A stretch of DNA of 64,000 nt from Paeniglutamicibacter terrestris (lineage in GTDB: Bacteria; Actinomycetota; Actinomycetes; Actinomycetales; Micrococcaceae), in assembly GCF_012271785.1 (NCBI RefSeq), contig NZ_JAAWVT010000006.1, positions 124,001 through 188,000 on the forward strand. Reading direction: 5' to 3'. Position 1 is the stretch's first letter. Each line of letters begins with the position of its first letter. Below the pieces are notes generated by a model that ran no database searches, was not told where the DNA came from, and was given only the letters and a program-made list of their open reading frames with translations. Positions 27,333 through 35,408 of the stretch are shown here, one piece after another. Both the position numbers and the translations under genes were made by a program.

Positions 27333-28127
27333 ATGCAGTCGGTTTTTCTGGAAGATATCGATGCGGAAACCTACGCCGCCTATATAACCCAGCCCCATGC
27401 AACGCTCATCATCCCCGCCGGCGCCACCGAGCAACACGGTCCGCATATGCCGCTGGGCGTCGACGCGATGCTTTCGCGAGCCATTGCCGGGGTGGTGGCC
27501 ACTAAGCTTGGCTCCCTGGTCGCGCCAACATTGTCCTATGGATACAAGTCACAGCCACGCTCCGGCGGCGGCAATCACCGGGTGGGGACCACGAGCCTGA
27601 GCGGGGCAACGCTCTCCGGCCAGGTCGAGGACGTTGCCCGGTCCTTCATCGGGCAGGGGTTCACCAAGGTCGTTATCCTCAATGGCCACTTTGAAAACTA
27701 CCAATTCATTTACGAGGGCCTGGAAATCGCGGTGGGCCGTGCCCGGGAAATGGGACTCGATGCACGGGCCATGCTGCTTTCCTACTGGGATTTCGTCGAT
27801 GAGGAAACCCTGGAGAAGGTCTTCCCCGACGGTTTCCTGGGCTGGGACATCGAGCATGGCGGGGTGCTGGAAACCTCTCTCATGCTTCTGCTGCATCCGG
27901 AAAAGGTCGACATGTCCCGAGCCGTCAACCACCCGCCGGCGCAGTTGAAGCCCTACGACATCTTTCCCGAGGACCCGGAGCGCACCCCGGCCAGTGGATG
28001 CCTGTCCTCACCGTTCGGCGCTAGCGCCGAACGAGGGAAGTTGCTCCTGGATGCCGTGACCAACGGCGTGGCCCGGGCCATCGAGGACGAGTACTCGTTG
28101 TCACTGGAATCCCTGGCGGTCAGGTAG
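27333..28127 (+). CDS. Creatininase (creatinine amidohydrolase), copy 1
   Basis: This 264-residue protein of the creatininase/MftE superfamily keeps the whole creatininase active site: metal ligands E33, H35, D44, H119 and E121 (EQHGPHMPLGVDAM and LNGHFEN), H175 in DIEHGGVLE, and the two substrate-capping tryptophans W152 and W171. Two metal ions open the creatinine ring to creatine. It has an AAGGAG ribosome-binding site. It is roughly 70 percent identical to a second copy at 30652. Neighbours (NCS1 permease, creatinase, sarcosine oxidase) complete the pathway. Confidence 0.88.
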   Translation: MQSVFLEDIDAETYAAYITQPHATLIIPAGATEQHGPHMPLGVDAMLSRAIAGVVATKLGSLVAPTLSYGYKSQPRSGGGNHRVGTTSLSGATLSGQVEDVARSFIGQGFTKVVILNGHFENYQFIYEGLEIAVGRAREMGLDARAMLLSYWDFVDEETLEKVFPDGFLGWDIEHGGVLETSLMLLLHPEKVDMSRAVNHPPAQLKPYDIFPEDPERTPASGCLSSPFGASAERGKLLLDAVTNGVARAIEDEYSLSLESLAVR

Positions 28128-28223
28128 CGGCAATTGTGTCCGGTCGTAGCAGCATGTCGGATTCGCGGCGAGCGTGCGCCGGCATGTCGACGGTTCCGTA
28201 GGGCATGAATGTCATGCAGGTTT

Positions 28224-28256
28224 GGGCGCCCGGGAGACCGGGCGCCCACGCTTTTT
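28224..28256 (+). terminator. Terminator after creatininase 1
   Basis: A perfect 10-bp stem GGGCGCCCGG/CCGGGCGCCC with a GAGA tetraloop is followed by ACGCTTTTT, a classical intrinsic terminator. Confidence 0.9.
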
Positions 28257-28298
28257 GACGCCACGGGCAGCGGATGCGAAGCAGGCCAAACCTGACCC

Positions 28299-28356
28299 TT
28301 GACAGTGATGCGAGACACAAATAAAGTGAGCGCAACAGGGTTGCAATGGATGCAAC
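28299..28356 (+). promoter_or_regulatory. Promoter with three-half-site operator (MFS gene)
   Basis: TTGACA (28299-28304), 17 bp and TAAAGT (28322-28327) form a strong promoter. The 26-bp operator CGCAAC-N3-GTTGCA-N5-TGCAAC spans 28331-28356, overlapping the expected +1, which fits a repressor. Operator start is 32 bp from the -35 box, as at 33345. The IclR protein encoded at 35409 is the best candidate. Confidence 0.8.
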
Positions 28357-28381
28357 CAAAATAAACTCTGGTGGTTCCCAC

Positions 28382-29782
28382 ATGATTCAGCGCAACAACT
28401 CCGCGGACGGCAGCGATGCCCGCGAGCGTTCTGCAATGAGCACGCTCGCCAATACCCACGCCTCCGATCTCGGCCCAACGCTCAGCGGGCAGGACCGTGC
28501 GGACCCGGCCGGGATTGGCAAGAAAACCCGCACCAAGGTCGTTGCTGCCAGCTTCATCGGCAACTTTGTGGAATGGTTCGACTACGCCGTCTACGGCTAC
28601 CTTGCAGTGACCATCACGGCGGTCTTCTTCCCGGACTCCGACCCGGCAACCGGCTTGATGCTCACCTTCGCACTCTTCGCGATCTCGTTCCTGGTCCGTC
28701 CGCTGGGCGGATTCGTCTGGGGTCACCTGGGAGACAAGATCGGCCGGCGCGAGGCACTCTCGTGGTCCATCCTGATCATGTCCGCGGCAACCTTCTGCAT
28801 TGCCTTGATCCCGTCCTACAACACCATCGGCGTCTGGGCTCCAATCCTGCTGCTGATTATCCGCGTCGTCCAGGGGTTCTCTGCTTCCGGCGAATACGCG
28901 GGTGCCTCCGCCTTCCTGGTGGAATATGCGCCAGCCAACCGCCGCGGCCTCTACGCAGCCGTCGTTCCGGCCAGCACGGCCGCGGGCCTGTTGCTCGGCT
29001 CGCTGCTCGCTGCGCTGCTGACGGGCATGCTGGAACCTGAGCAAATGCAGTCCTGGGGCTGGCGACTGCCGTTCCTGCTGGCGGCACCCATGGGCCTGAT
29101 CGGACGTTACATCCGCACCAAGCTCGAGGACTCGCCGATATTCAAGGAGCTGGCCAAGGAAGACAATGCCGTGAAAGCCCCGGTCAGTGCGCTGTTCAAG
29201 AACCACTGGCGCCAACTCATCCAGGCCGTCGGTGCGGTGCTGCTGAACGCAGTGGGTTTCTACCTCATCCTCAGTTACATGCCCACGCACTTGTCCCAAA
29301 ACATCGGACTCAGTGAAACCGCATCTTATGTGGCCACCACCGTGGCGCTGACGACGTACATCGGTTTCATTTTCGTGGTCGGAATGCTCTCCGACCGCTT
29401 CGGGCGCAAGAAGGTCCTGATGAGCGCATCGATCACCTTCGTAGTGCTGACGGTGCCGGCGTTCATGCTGCTAGAAACCGGCAACTTCCTCATCGTCGTC
29501 CTGGTGCAGATCCTGCTCGGCGCGATGCTCAGCCTCAATGACGGGACACTTCCCAGCTACCTGGCCGAAATGTTCCCCACCCGGGTCCGTTACTCCGGAT
29601 TCGCCGTGAGCTTCAACCTGTCCAATGCACTCTTCGGCGGTACCGCACCGTTCGTGGCAACCGTCTTGATCGCTTCCTCCGGCACCGCCCTGGCCCCGGG
29701 CTGGTACCTCATGGGTGCGGCTGTCATCTCTCTGGTGGCCGTGGCCTTCTCGGTTGAAACCAGTAAGAAGGCGCTGGCATAG
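28382..29782 (+). CDS. MFS transporter, metabolite:H+ symporter (MHS/ProP-like) type
   Basis: This 466-residue transporter has 12 membrane segments and the MHS-family N-terminal pattern FIGNFVEWFDYAVYGYLAV. The loop 2-3 signature WGHLGDKIGRREALSWSI and SGEYAGASAFLVEYAP are also present. Relatives import dicarboxylates, betaines, proline or other small osmolyte-like acids. It stands alone between two creatininase genes and shares their operator type, so creatine, sarcosine or betaine are plausible substrates. The start at 28382 has GGTGG upstream; an ATG at 28436 is an alternative. Confidence 0.85.
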   Translation: MIQRNNSADGSDARERSAMSTLANTHASDLGPTLSGQDRADPAGIGKKTRTKVVAASFIGNFVEWFDYAVYGYLAVTITAVFFPDSDPATGLMLTFALFAISFLVRPLGGFVWGHLGDKIGRREALSWSILIMSAATFCIALIPSYNTIGVWAPILLLIIRVVQGFSASGEYAGASAFLVEYAPANRRGLYAAVVPASTAAGLLLGSLLAALLTGMLEPEQMQSWGWRLPFLLAAPMGLIGRYIRTKLEDSPIFKELAKEDNAVKAPVSALFKNHWRQLIQAVGAVLLNAVGFYLILSYMPTHLSQNIGLSETASYVATTVALTTYIGFIFVVGMLSDRFGRKKVLMSASITFVVLTVPAFMLLETGNFLIVVLVQILLGAMLSLNDGTLPSYLAEMFPTRVRYSGFAVSFNLSNALFGGTAPFVATVLIASSGTALAPGWYLMGAAVISLVAVAFSVETSKKALA

Positions 29783-29803
29783 CCGGCCGGGGGCCTTCTC
29801 CTT

Positions 29804-30163
29804 CCTAGAGAAGTTATGTCAGGGACTTGCCCCGGAACCGCCGAGGAACCGGTCTCCAAGGTGGAACGCTCCGCCGCTGCCGCGTCCAAGACCAGCACCC
29901 GGAAAACCGGTGACGGGACCACCGTCACCAGCTACCGGGACCTCCTGTCCCACCTGGCCACCAAGTCCGGAACGCCACCAGCGTTCCGGGCACCGAGACG
30001 TCCTTCGAACTGCTCTCCCTGCCCACGCCCCGCCAACAGCGGGCCATGGACCTCATTGACCAGCACACCCGAAACCACAGAATATAGCCAGACGGAGCCA
30101 AGAGCGCCAGGATCCCCGACAATCCGGGGATCCTGGCGCTCTGTCTCACGTAACTTCTCTAGG
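29804..30163. mobile_element. Decayed insertion-sequence remnant with terminal inverted repeats
   Basis: CCTAGAGAAGTTATGT (29804-29819) and its inverted partner (30148-30163) match at 15 of 16 positions and bracket a transposase fragment. Just inside the right end is a perfect 17-bp hairpin (30101-30117 with 30126-30142). No obvious target duplication is seen. The element is about 360 bp and non-functional. Confidence 0.6.
29816..30087 (+). pseudogene. IstA-like (IS21-type) transposase C-terminal fragment, frameshifted
   Basis: The first frame reads VTSYRDLLSHLATKS and then degenerates. Restoring one missing base near 29966-29970 continues it as RNATSVPGTETSFELLSLP and TPRQQRAMDLIDQ to a stop at 30087. 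The pattern of a leading DLL, an RN, then LL.LPTP.QQRAMDLI resembles the C-terminal end of IS21-family IstA transposases. The N-terminal catalytic part and IstB are absent. The family assignment is tentative; the frameshift is inferred from continuity of the pattern. Confidence 0.5.
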
Positions 30164-30510
30164 GTGCCAAACGGGGTCGGTCGGGCCTTGGTCGCAGTGG
30201 CCCGAGGAGGGTGCGTTACGCGGTCTTGCATTGGGTCGGGCAGATTGCGTGGCGTCCTTCCTGTTGAGGCCAGGGTAGGGGATTCTTTTCCTGGTGCCGA
30301 CTACTTGTGTCTGACGAGTATCCGCCTGGTCGGTGATGGCAGGGACCCCTCCCGTGGCCCAGCGGGTGTCGTCGCCGGGTTTTCACCGCGGTGGACCAGG
30401 ATCCGGGCGGATCGCTGTCAATGTGGTGATTCGACAGTGCCGGTGACAGCATTCCATGTAATTTTGTTGCGAATGTCGGAGGCTTGCGCCTTGCGCCTGA
30501 GTAACCAAGC
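30164..30510. other. Non-coding spacer between IS remnant and creatininase 2 promoter
   Basis: About 350 bases without a convincing gene. The frame open on the minus strand (30216-30530) is arginine- and histidine-rich and resembles no family. Near its right end TTGCGCCTTGCGC (30484-30496) duplicates the core of the operator at 30544-30569 but lacks the outer half-sites. Confidence 0.5.
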
Positions 30511-30569
30511 TTGACTGTGAGCTGAGCCACTGAGAGTATTCAACGCAACAGGGTTGCGCCTTGCGCAAC
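30511..30569 (+). promoter_or_regulatory. Promoter with three-half-site operator (creatininase 2 / BCCT)
   Basis: TTGACT (30511-30516) precedes a weak -10 (AGTATT at 18 bp spacing, or TATTCA at 20). The 26-bp operator CGCAAC-N3-GTTGCG-N5-CGCAAC covers 30544-30569, 33 bp from the -35 box. The -35 flank GTGAGCTG is shared with the creatinase promoter. Confidence 0.75.
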
Positions 30570-30651
30570 GAAAGTTCTTCTTCCACGGGACTCGTGACGT
30601 TCCGCCGAAGTCCCAATATTCCTCGTCCGCTGTCAATACTAGGAGACAACG

Positions 30652-31446
30652 ATGACCTCAGTATTTCTTGAAGACCTCGACGCAGAAACCTACTCTGCCA
30701 TTGTGGCGAAGGAAGGATCGACCGTAATCATCCCGACTGGTGCCACGGAGCAACACGGTCCGCATATGCCATTGGGTGTAGATGCCATGCTGTCGAAGGC
30801 GATCGCCGGGTTAGTCGCCGAAAAAATCGGCGCAGTGGTTGCCCCGGTATTCGCGTACGGCTACAAGTCCCAGCCGCGTTCGGGTGGCGGCAACCACCGC
30901 GTAGGTACCACCAGCCTCGGTGCCGCGGCGTTGACCGGGATGGTGGACGATGTGGTTTCCTCGTTCCTGGCCCAAGGCTTCAAGCATGTGGTGGTCCTCA
31001 ATGGCCACTTCGAGAATTACCAGTTCATCTATGAGGGTCTGGACAATGCGGTTGCCCGGGCGCGCACCAATGGCACCAGCTCGCGGGCACTGCTGCTTTC
31101 CTACTGGGACTTCGTTGACGAAGCCACCTTGGAAAAGGTCTTCCCCGATGGCTTCCTGGGTTGGGACATCGAACACGGCGGGGTGCTGGAAACCTCCCTG
31201 ATGCTGTTGCTACACCCGGAAAAGGTGGACATGTCACGCGTCGTGGACCACCCCCCGGCCAAGGTGACCCCCTACGACATCTTCCCCGAGGACCCGGCGC
31301 GGACACCGGCCAGCGGCTGCCTTTCCAGTGCAAAGGGTGCGAACGCAGAGCGCGGCCAGCTCTTGCTCGATGCGGTTGTCATCCAGGTTGCAGATGCCCT
31401 TAAGGGCGAACTCTTGCTCGGGGACATCACCCTGGAGGTGCCATAA
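30652..31446 (+). CDS. Creatininase (creatinine amidohydrolase), copy 2
   Basis: This second 264-residue creatininase is collinear with copy 1 without gaps, at roughly 70 percent identity. It retains the metal ligands (EQHGPHMPLGVDAM, LNGHFEN), the YWDFVD and GWDIEHGG tryptophans, and the GYKSQPRSGGGNHRVGTTSL segment. The ribosome-binding site is AGGAG. It is co-transcribed with a BCCT transporter that begins 1 base after its stop. Having two copies may reflect different induction, or specialisation toward a related cyclic guanidine or hydantoin. Sequence does not decide. Confidence 0.87.
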   Translation: MTSVFLEDLDAETYSAIVAKEGSTVIIPTGATEQHGPHMPLGVDAMLSKAIAGLVAEKIGAVVAPVFAYGYKSQPRSGGGNHRVGTTSLGAAALTGMVDDVVSSFLAQGFKHVVVLNGHFENYQFIYEGLDNAVARARTNGTSSRALLLSYWDFVDEATLEKVFPDGFLGWDIEHGGVLETSLMLLLHPEKVDMSRVVDHPPAKVTPYDIFPEDPARTPASGCLSSAKGANAERGQLLLDAVVIQVADALKGELLLGDITLEVP

Positions 31447-31447
31447 C

Positions 31448-33202
31448 ATGTCACTGGACAAGACGACCCCGCATCCGGCCGCGAGTGCCGAAGGCGACAA
31501 CGACCCCAAGTTCGCAGCGCCGGTGGAGCTTCCCCGCTTCATGGGGCGGCACATCCCGCCGCTTGACAGGTTGCTGATCCGCGTCATTCCACCGGTGCTC
31601 ATCGTTGGCGTGATCATCTGGGTGCTGGCAAACCCGGCGGAAGCTGCGGCAGCGATCTCCGAAATGCGTACATTCGTGACCGGCAAGTTCACCTGGCTGT
31701 TCATCCTGTATTCGGTCTTCACCGTGGTGGTGTGCATCTGGCTCGCCACGAGCAAGGTTGGCAAGGTTCGTCTCGGTGGACCCAACGCGAAGCCACAGCA
31801 CAGCAAGTTCGCCTGGTATTCGATGCTCTTCGCCTGCGGGCAGGGCATCGGGCTGATCTTCTGGTCGGTCGCCGAACCCATCATGCTGCGTGACGAAAAC
31901 CCGGTCATCCCGGCCGGACCCAGCGGCGGCGCCGAGGGCGCAATCGTATGGACCTACTTCCACTGGGGCCTGACCGCCTGGGCGATGTACTGCGTCGTCG
32001 CGGTCTGCCTCGCCTACTCGCACCACAACCTGGGCAAGACCCTGACGTTCCGCGAAGCCACCGTCGACATCCTGCCGCGCTGGTCGCGCCGCGGGGCAGG
32101 CGTCGTCATCGAACTGCTGGCCATCATAGCTACCGTGCTCGGCCTGGCCACGTCCTTCGGGTTCGCGGCCATGCAGTTCAGCTCCGGCATCACCTCCTTT
32201 ACCGGAATCGTGGCAAGCCCGATGATGTGGTTCATGGTCATTCTGGTCTTCGCAGGCATCACCTCGGTCTCGGCCATCGTGGGCATCAACAAGGGCATGG
32301 CCCGGATCAGCAGCGTGAACTCGATCCTGAGCATCGCGCTGGTGCTCGCCGTGCTGGTCTTCGGTCCGACGCTGTTCATCATTTCGAATATGTCCCAGAC
32401 CTTCGGCAGCTTCATGGCGAACTTCGTGGACATGAGCATGTGGACGGACTCGGGTTTGGCCGCCACGACGCTGGAGAGTTGGCAGGACAGCTGGAACGGC
32501 TGGTGGACGGTGTTCATCTGGTGCTGGGTCATTGCCTTCTCCCCGTTCGTCGCAGGCTTCATTGCCCGGATTTCCCGCGGGCGCACCATCCGTGAGTTTG
32601 TCCTGGGCGTGACCGTCATCCCGACCCTGATCGTCATGGTCTGGGTGGCGGTGATCGGCTCGGCCGCCATCTTCTACGACGACAAGTCCGACCGCGGCAT
32701 CAGCGCAGCAGTGGCAGTCGATACCTCCGCCGGCCTGTTCGCAATGCTCGACGCCGTCCCGGTGGTTGGCACCATCCTGCTGGTGGTGGCCACCATCCTG
32801 GTCGCCACCTACTACGTCACTTCCCTGGACTCGGGGATCTATGCGCTGAGCGAGTTTGTCTCGGCGCCGCACAAATCCGGACCCGTGTTCCGCGTGGTGC
32901 TGGTGCTTTCGGTGGGTACGGTCACCACGGTGTTGCTGACATTGGGCGGAACCGCGGTGGTCGACACGGTGCAGACCGGCACCATCATCGGGGCTTTCCC
33001 GTTCTCCTTCGTGATCATTCTGATGATCGTGAACCTGATCCGGAGGCTGCTCAAGCGCGACAAGGCGATTAGGCAGCTGGAAAAATTCATCAATGACCCT
33101 GACCCGACGCTGGTCTTTGTTCCCGATCCGAGGGAGGAGGGCGCGATCCGCAGGGTCGCCTTTGAAGGCGGCAAGGAAACTGGACTGCCAGAGAAGAACT
33201 AA
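31448..33202 (+). CDS. BCCT-family transporter
   Basis: This 584-residue protein of the betaine/carnitine/choline transporter family has 12 membrane segments. It has the aromatic motif WTYFHWGLTAWAMYCVVAV and GQGIGLIFWSVAEP, plus a charged C-terminal tail. Family members move quaternary ammonium or zwitterionic compounds with sodium or protons. Creatine and sarcosine are chemically similar to betaine, so one of these is the likely substrate given the neighbours. The ATG at 31448 has GGAGGTG upstream and lies 1 base after the creatininase stop. Confidence 0.88.
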   Translation: MSLDKTTPHPAASAEGDNDPKFAAPVELPRFMGRHIPPLDRLLIRVIPPVLIVGVIIWVLANPAEAAAAISEMRTFVTGKFTWLFILYSVFTVVVCIWLATSKVGKVRLGGPNAKPQHSKFAWYSMLFACGQGIGLIFWSVAEPIMLRDENPVIPAGPSGGAEGAIVWTYFHWGLTAWAMYCVVAVCLAYSHHNLGKTLTFREATVDILPRWSRRGAGVVIELLAIIATVLGLATSFGFAAMQFSSGITSFTGIVASPMMWFMVILVFAGITSVSAIVGINKGMARISSVNSILSIALVLAVLVFGPTLFIISNMSQTFGSFMANFVDMSMWTDSGLAATTLESWQDSWNGWWTVFIWCWVIAFSPFVAGFIARISRGRTIREFVLGVTVIPTLIVMVWVAVIGSAAIFYDDKSDRGISAAVAVDTSAGLFAMLDAVPVVGTILLVVATILVATYYVTSLDSGIYALSEFVSAPHKSGPVFRVVLVLSVGTVTTVLLTLGGTAVVDTVQTGTIIGAFPFSFVIILMIVNLIRRLLKRDKAIRQLEKFINDPDPTLVFVPDPREEGAIRRVAFEGGKETGLPEKN

Positions 33203-33206
33203 TCGC

Positions 33207-33250
33207 GCGAAGGCCGTGGTGTCCGCAATGGCGGAGACCACGGCCTTCGC
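33207..33250 (+). terminator. Terminator after the BCCT gene
   Basis: A 14-bp stem GCGAAGGCCGTGGT/ACCACGGCCTTCGC (33207-33220 with 33237-33250) is continued by an inner TCCGC/GCGGA stem. Confidence 0.85.
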
Positions 33251-33344
33251 CGTTGCCGCGAGGGAAAACCTCCTTGAAAGTACCGGCAAAAGGCCCGGTT
33301 GTGTGCCGCGAATCGGAAATCTTTCGACGCTCGCCGGAAACCAC

Positions 33345-33402
33345 TTGACAGTGAGCTGGGGCACACATATTCTGAATGCAACGGAGTTGCAATGAATGCA
33401 AC
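33345..33402 (+). promoter_or_regulatory. Promoter with three-half-site operator (creatinase)
   Basis: TTGACA (33345-33350), 17 bp and TATTCT (33368-33373) form a strong promoter. The 26-bp operator TGCAAC-N3-GTTGCA-N5-TGCAAC covers 33377-33402 over the expected +1. An untranslated leader of about 100 bases precedes the TTG start at 33501. Confidence 0.82.
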
Positions 33403-33500
33403 AAACCGAAACTTTCTCCGGCGGTTCCCAAGAATCCACGCAATCCTTTTGATTGGGCCGGTCTGCATTGCCACCTGATTACTTCTAAGGAGTCAATACC

Positions 33501-34757
33501 TTGACCACCACCGCGAACAGCGCCACCAACGTTTCCGAACTCGAGCGCCTGAAGACCCTGCACAACGGGACCAAGCAGCAGCTCACGTTCTCCGACGCAG
33601 AATTCGAGCGTCGTCTGACCGGCCTGCGCCAGATCATGGCCGCCAACGACCTGGACGCGGTCATCCTGACCAGCTACCACGGCATCAAGTACTACTCCGA
33701 TTTCTTGTACACCACCTTCGGTCGCAACTACGCGCTGGTTGTCACCGCCGACAGCTCGACCACCATCACCGCGAACATCGATGCCGGCATGCCATGGCGC
33801 ACCAGCTATGGCGACAACATTGTCTACACCGACTGGAAGCGTGACAACTTCTACTACGGACTCCAAGAAGCACTGAAGCGCAACGGCGTGAAGGCAGCGC
33901 GACTCGGTATCGAGGATGACGCCCTGCCGACCATGACTCGCCAGGCCATCGCCGACACGTTCCCGGGTGTCGCCCTGGTGGATGTCTCGCAGGCTGCCAT
34001 GCGCCAGCGCATGATCAAGTCCGCCGAGGAAATCGAGGTCATCAAGCACGGTGCACGCATCGGCGATATCGGCGGCGAAGCCATCAAGGCAGCCATCCGC
34101 GAGGGCATCACCGAGTACGAGGTCGCCCTGATCGGCACCGAGGCCATGGTCCACGAAATCGCCAAGACCTTCCCGCACCGCGAAGTGCGCGACACCTGGG
34201 TCTGGTTCCAGTCCGGCATCAACACCGACGGCGCACACAACTGGGCCACGACCCGCAAGCTGGAGCGCGGCGACATCCTCTCGCTGAACTGCTTCCCGAT
34301 GACTTCGGGCTACTACACCGCCCTGGAGCGCACCCTGTTCCTCGGAGAGCCGGACGAGCGCTCGCTGCAGGTATGGAACGCCAACGTCGAGGTGCACAAG
34401 CGCGGACTGGAACTCATCAAGCCCGGAGCTGTCTGCAAGGACATCGCCGCCGAGCTCAACGAGATCTTCATCGGCCACGGCCTGCTGCCAAACCGCACCT
34501 TCGGCTACGGCCACTCCTTCGGCGTCCTCTCGCACTACTACGGCCGCGAAGCGGGCCTGGAGCTGCGCGAGGACATCGACACGGTCCTGGAGCCGGGCAT
34601 GGTGGTCTCCATGGAACCGATGGTCACCATCGCCGACGGCGAGCCGGGTGCCGGAGGCTACCGCGAGCACGACATCCTGGTCATTGGCGAGGACGGCGGC
34701 GTGGAGAACATCACCAAGTTCGGCTTCGGTCCGGAAAACAACATCATCGACGCCTAG
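33501..34757 (+). CDS. Creatinase (creatine amidinohydrolase)
   Basis: This 418-residue pita-bread-fold enzyme hydrolyses creatine to sarcosine and urea. Every residue known from the Pseudomonas enzyme has a counterpart: F73/R75 (FGR), catalytic H246 in NTDGAHN, E276 (ALERTLF), R349 (YYGRE), E372 (SMEPM) and H390 (YREHD), with a constant offset of 14 after the N-terminal domain. The start is TTG with AAGGAGT upstream. It links the creatininases to sarcosine oxidase. Absence of the aminopeptidase metal ligands separates it from Xaa-Pro peptidases. Confidence 0.93.
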   Translation: MTTTANSATNVSELERLKTLHNGTKQQLTFSDAEFERRLTGLRQIMAANDLDAVILTSYHGIKYYSDFLYTTFGRNYALVVTADSSTTITANIDAGMPWRTSYGDNIVYTDWKRDNFYYGLQEALKRNGVKAARLGIEDDALPTMTRQAIADTFPGVALVDVSQAAMRQRMIKSAEEIEVIKHGARIGDIGGEAIKAAIREGITEYEVALIGTEAMVHEIAKTFPHREVRDTWVWFQSGINTDGAHNWATTRKLERGDILSLNCFPMTSGYYTALERTLFLGEPDERSLQVWNANVEVHKRGLELIKPGAVCKDIAAELNEIFIGHGLLPNRTFGYGHSFGVLSHYYGREAGLELREDIDTVLEPGMVVSMEPMVTIADGEPGAGGYREHDILVIGEDGGVENITKFGFGPENNIIDA

Positions 34758-34775
34758 TACCGAACTGGCATGATG

Positions 34776-34815
34776 GGGGCGGTGGAGTGCACTCGTGCGC
34801 ACCACCGCCCCTTTT
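34776..34815 (+). terminator. Terminator after creatinase
   Basis: The stem GGGGCGGTGG/CCACCGCCCC (34776-34785 with 34802-34811) is followed by TTTT. It separates creatinase from the deaminase gene 50 bases on. Confidence 0.85.
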
Positions 34816-34864
34816 CGATTAATGTAGCTATTCCCGCACCCGACGAAGAATCGAGCCCCACGCC

Positions 34865-35323
34865 ATGAACCTGGACGCACACGACCGCGCCGGCTATGCC
34901 ATCGCCCTTGAGCAGGCCCGCCTGGGTGCAGGAGAGGGCGGAGTGCCCATTGGCTCGAGCATCTTTCAGAACGGGAAGCTGCTGGGGGCCGGCCGCAACC
35001 GCCGAGTGCAAAACGGGGATCCGACGGCGCATGGGGAAATCGATGCGCTGCGCAAGGTCGGGCGCCGTGCCTCCTACGCCGGAACTACCCTGTACTCCAC
35101 GCTGGCTCCGTGCGCCATGTGCGCCGGATCGATCATCCTCTTCGGCATCCCGCGCGTGGTGGTGGGGGAGGACGAGAATTTCCCCGGGGAACTCGAACTG
35201 CTGCGGTCCCGCGGTGTGGATGTCGTGGTCATCGACGATCCGAAGGCCACCGCACTCATGGAAAGCTTTATCACCGAGTACCCCGCTCTTTGGAACGAAG
35301 ACATCGGCGTCGAAGAGAACTAA
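34865..35323 (+). CDS. Cytosine deaminase-like nucleoside deaminase, possible creatinine deaminase
   Basis: This 152-residue protein of the cytidine-deaminase fold has the zinc motif HGE (in PTAHGEIDALRK) and PCAMC (in STLAPCAMCAGS). Its length and the C-terminal FITEYPALWNEDIG resemble the yeast-type cytosine deaminase group. In this island a route from creatinine to N-methylhydantoin plus ammonia is conceivable, since cytosine deaminases are known to deaminate creatinine. Ordinary cytosine or guanine salvage remains equally possible. It lies between creatinase and the IclR gene. Confidence 0.75.
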   Translation: MNLDAHDRAGYAIALEQARLGAGEGGVPIGSSIFQNGKLLGAGRNRRVQNGDPTAHGEIDALRKVGRRASYAGTTLYSTLAPCAMCAGSIILFGIPRVVVGEDENFPGELELLRSRGVDVVVIDDPKATALMESFITEYPALWNEDIGVEEN

Positions 35324-35408
35324 ACGCGCCCGGCGAACGTCGCGGCGCGATACCGTACAACAGTAAACACGACTACCAGCACTCAACACCCAATGGAGAG
35401 ATGCCACC

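Noticed and set aside
30216-30530. A 104-codon minus-strand frame upstream of creatininase 2
   Set aside because: Its composition is random-like, and its start overlaps the promoter of the neighbouring plus-strand gene.
31451-33439. A 662-codon open frame antisense to the BCCT gene
   Set aside because: It is an Asp/His/Arg/Gln-rich shadow frame without membrane or domain features, fully overlapping a well-supported transporter gene.
33090-34880. A 596-codon open frame antisense to creatinase
   Set aside because: The composition is typical of shadow frames, and creatinase on the plus strand has every catalytic residue.
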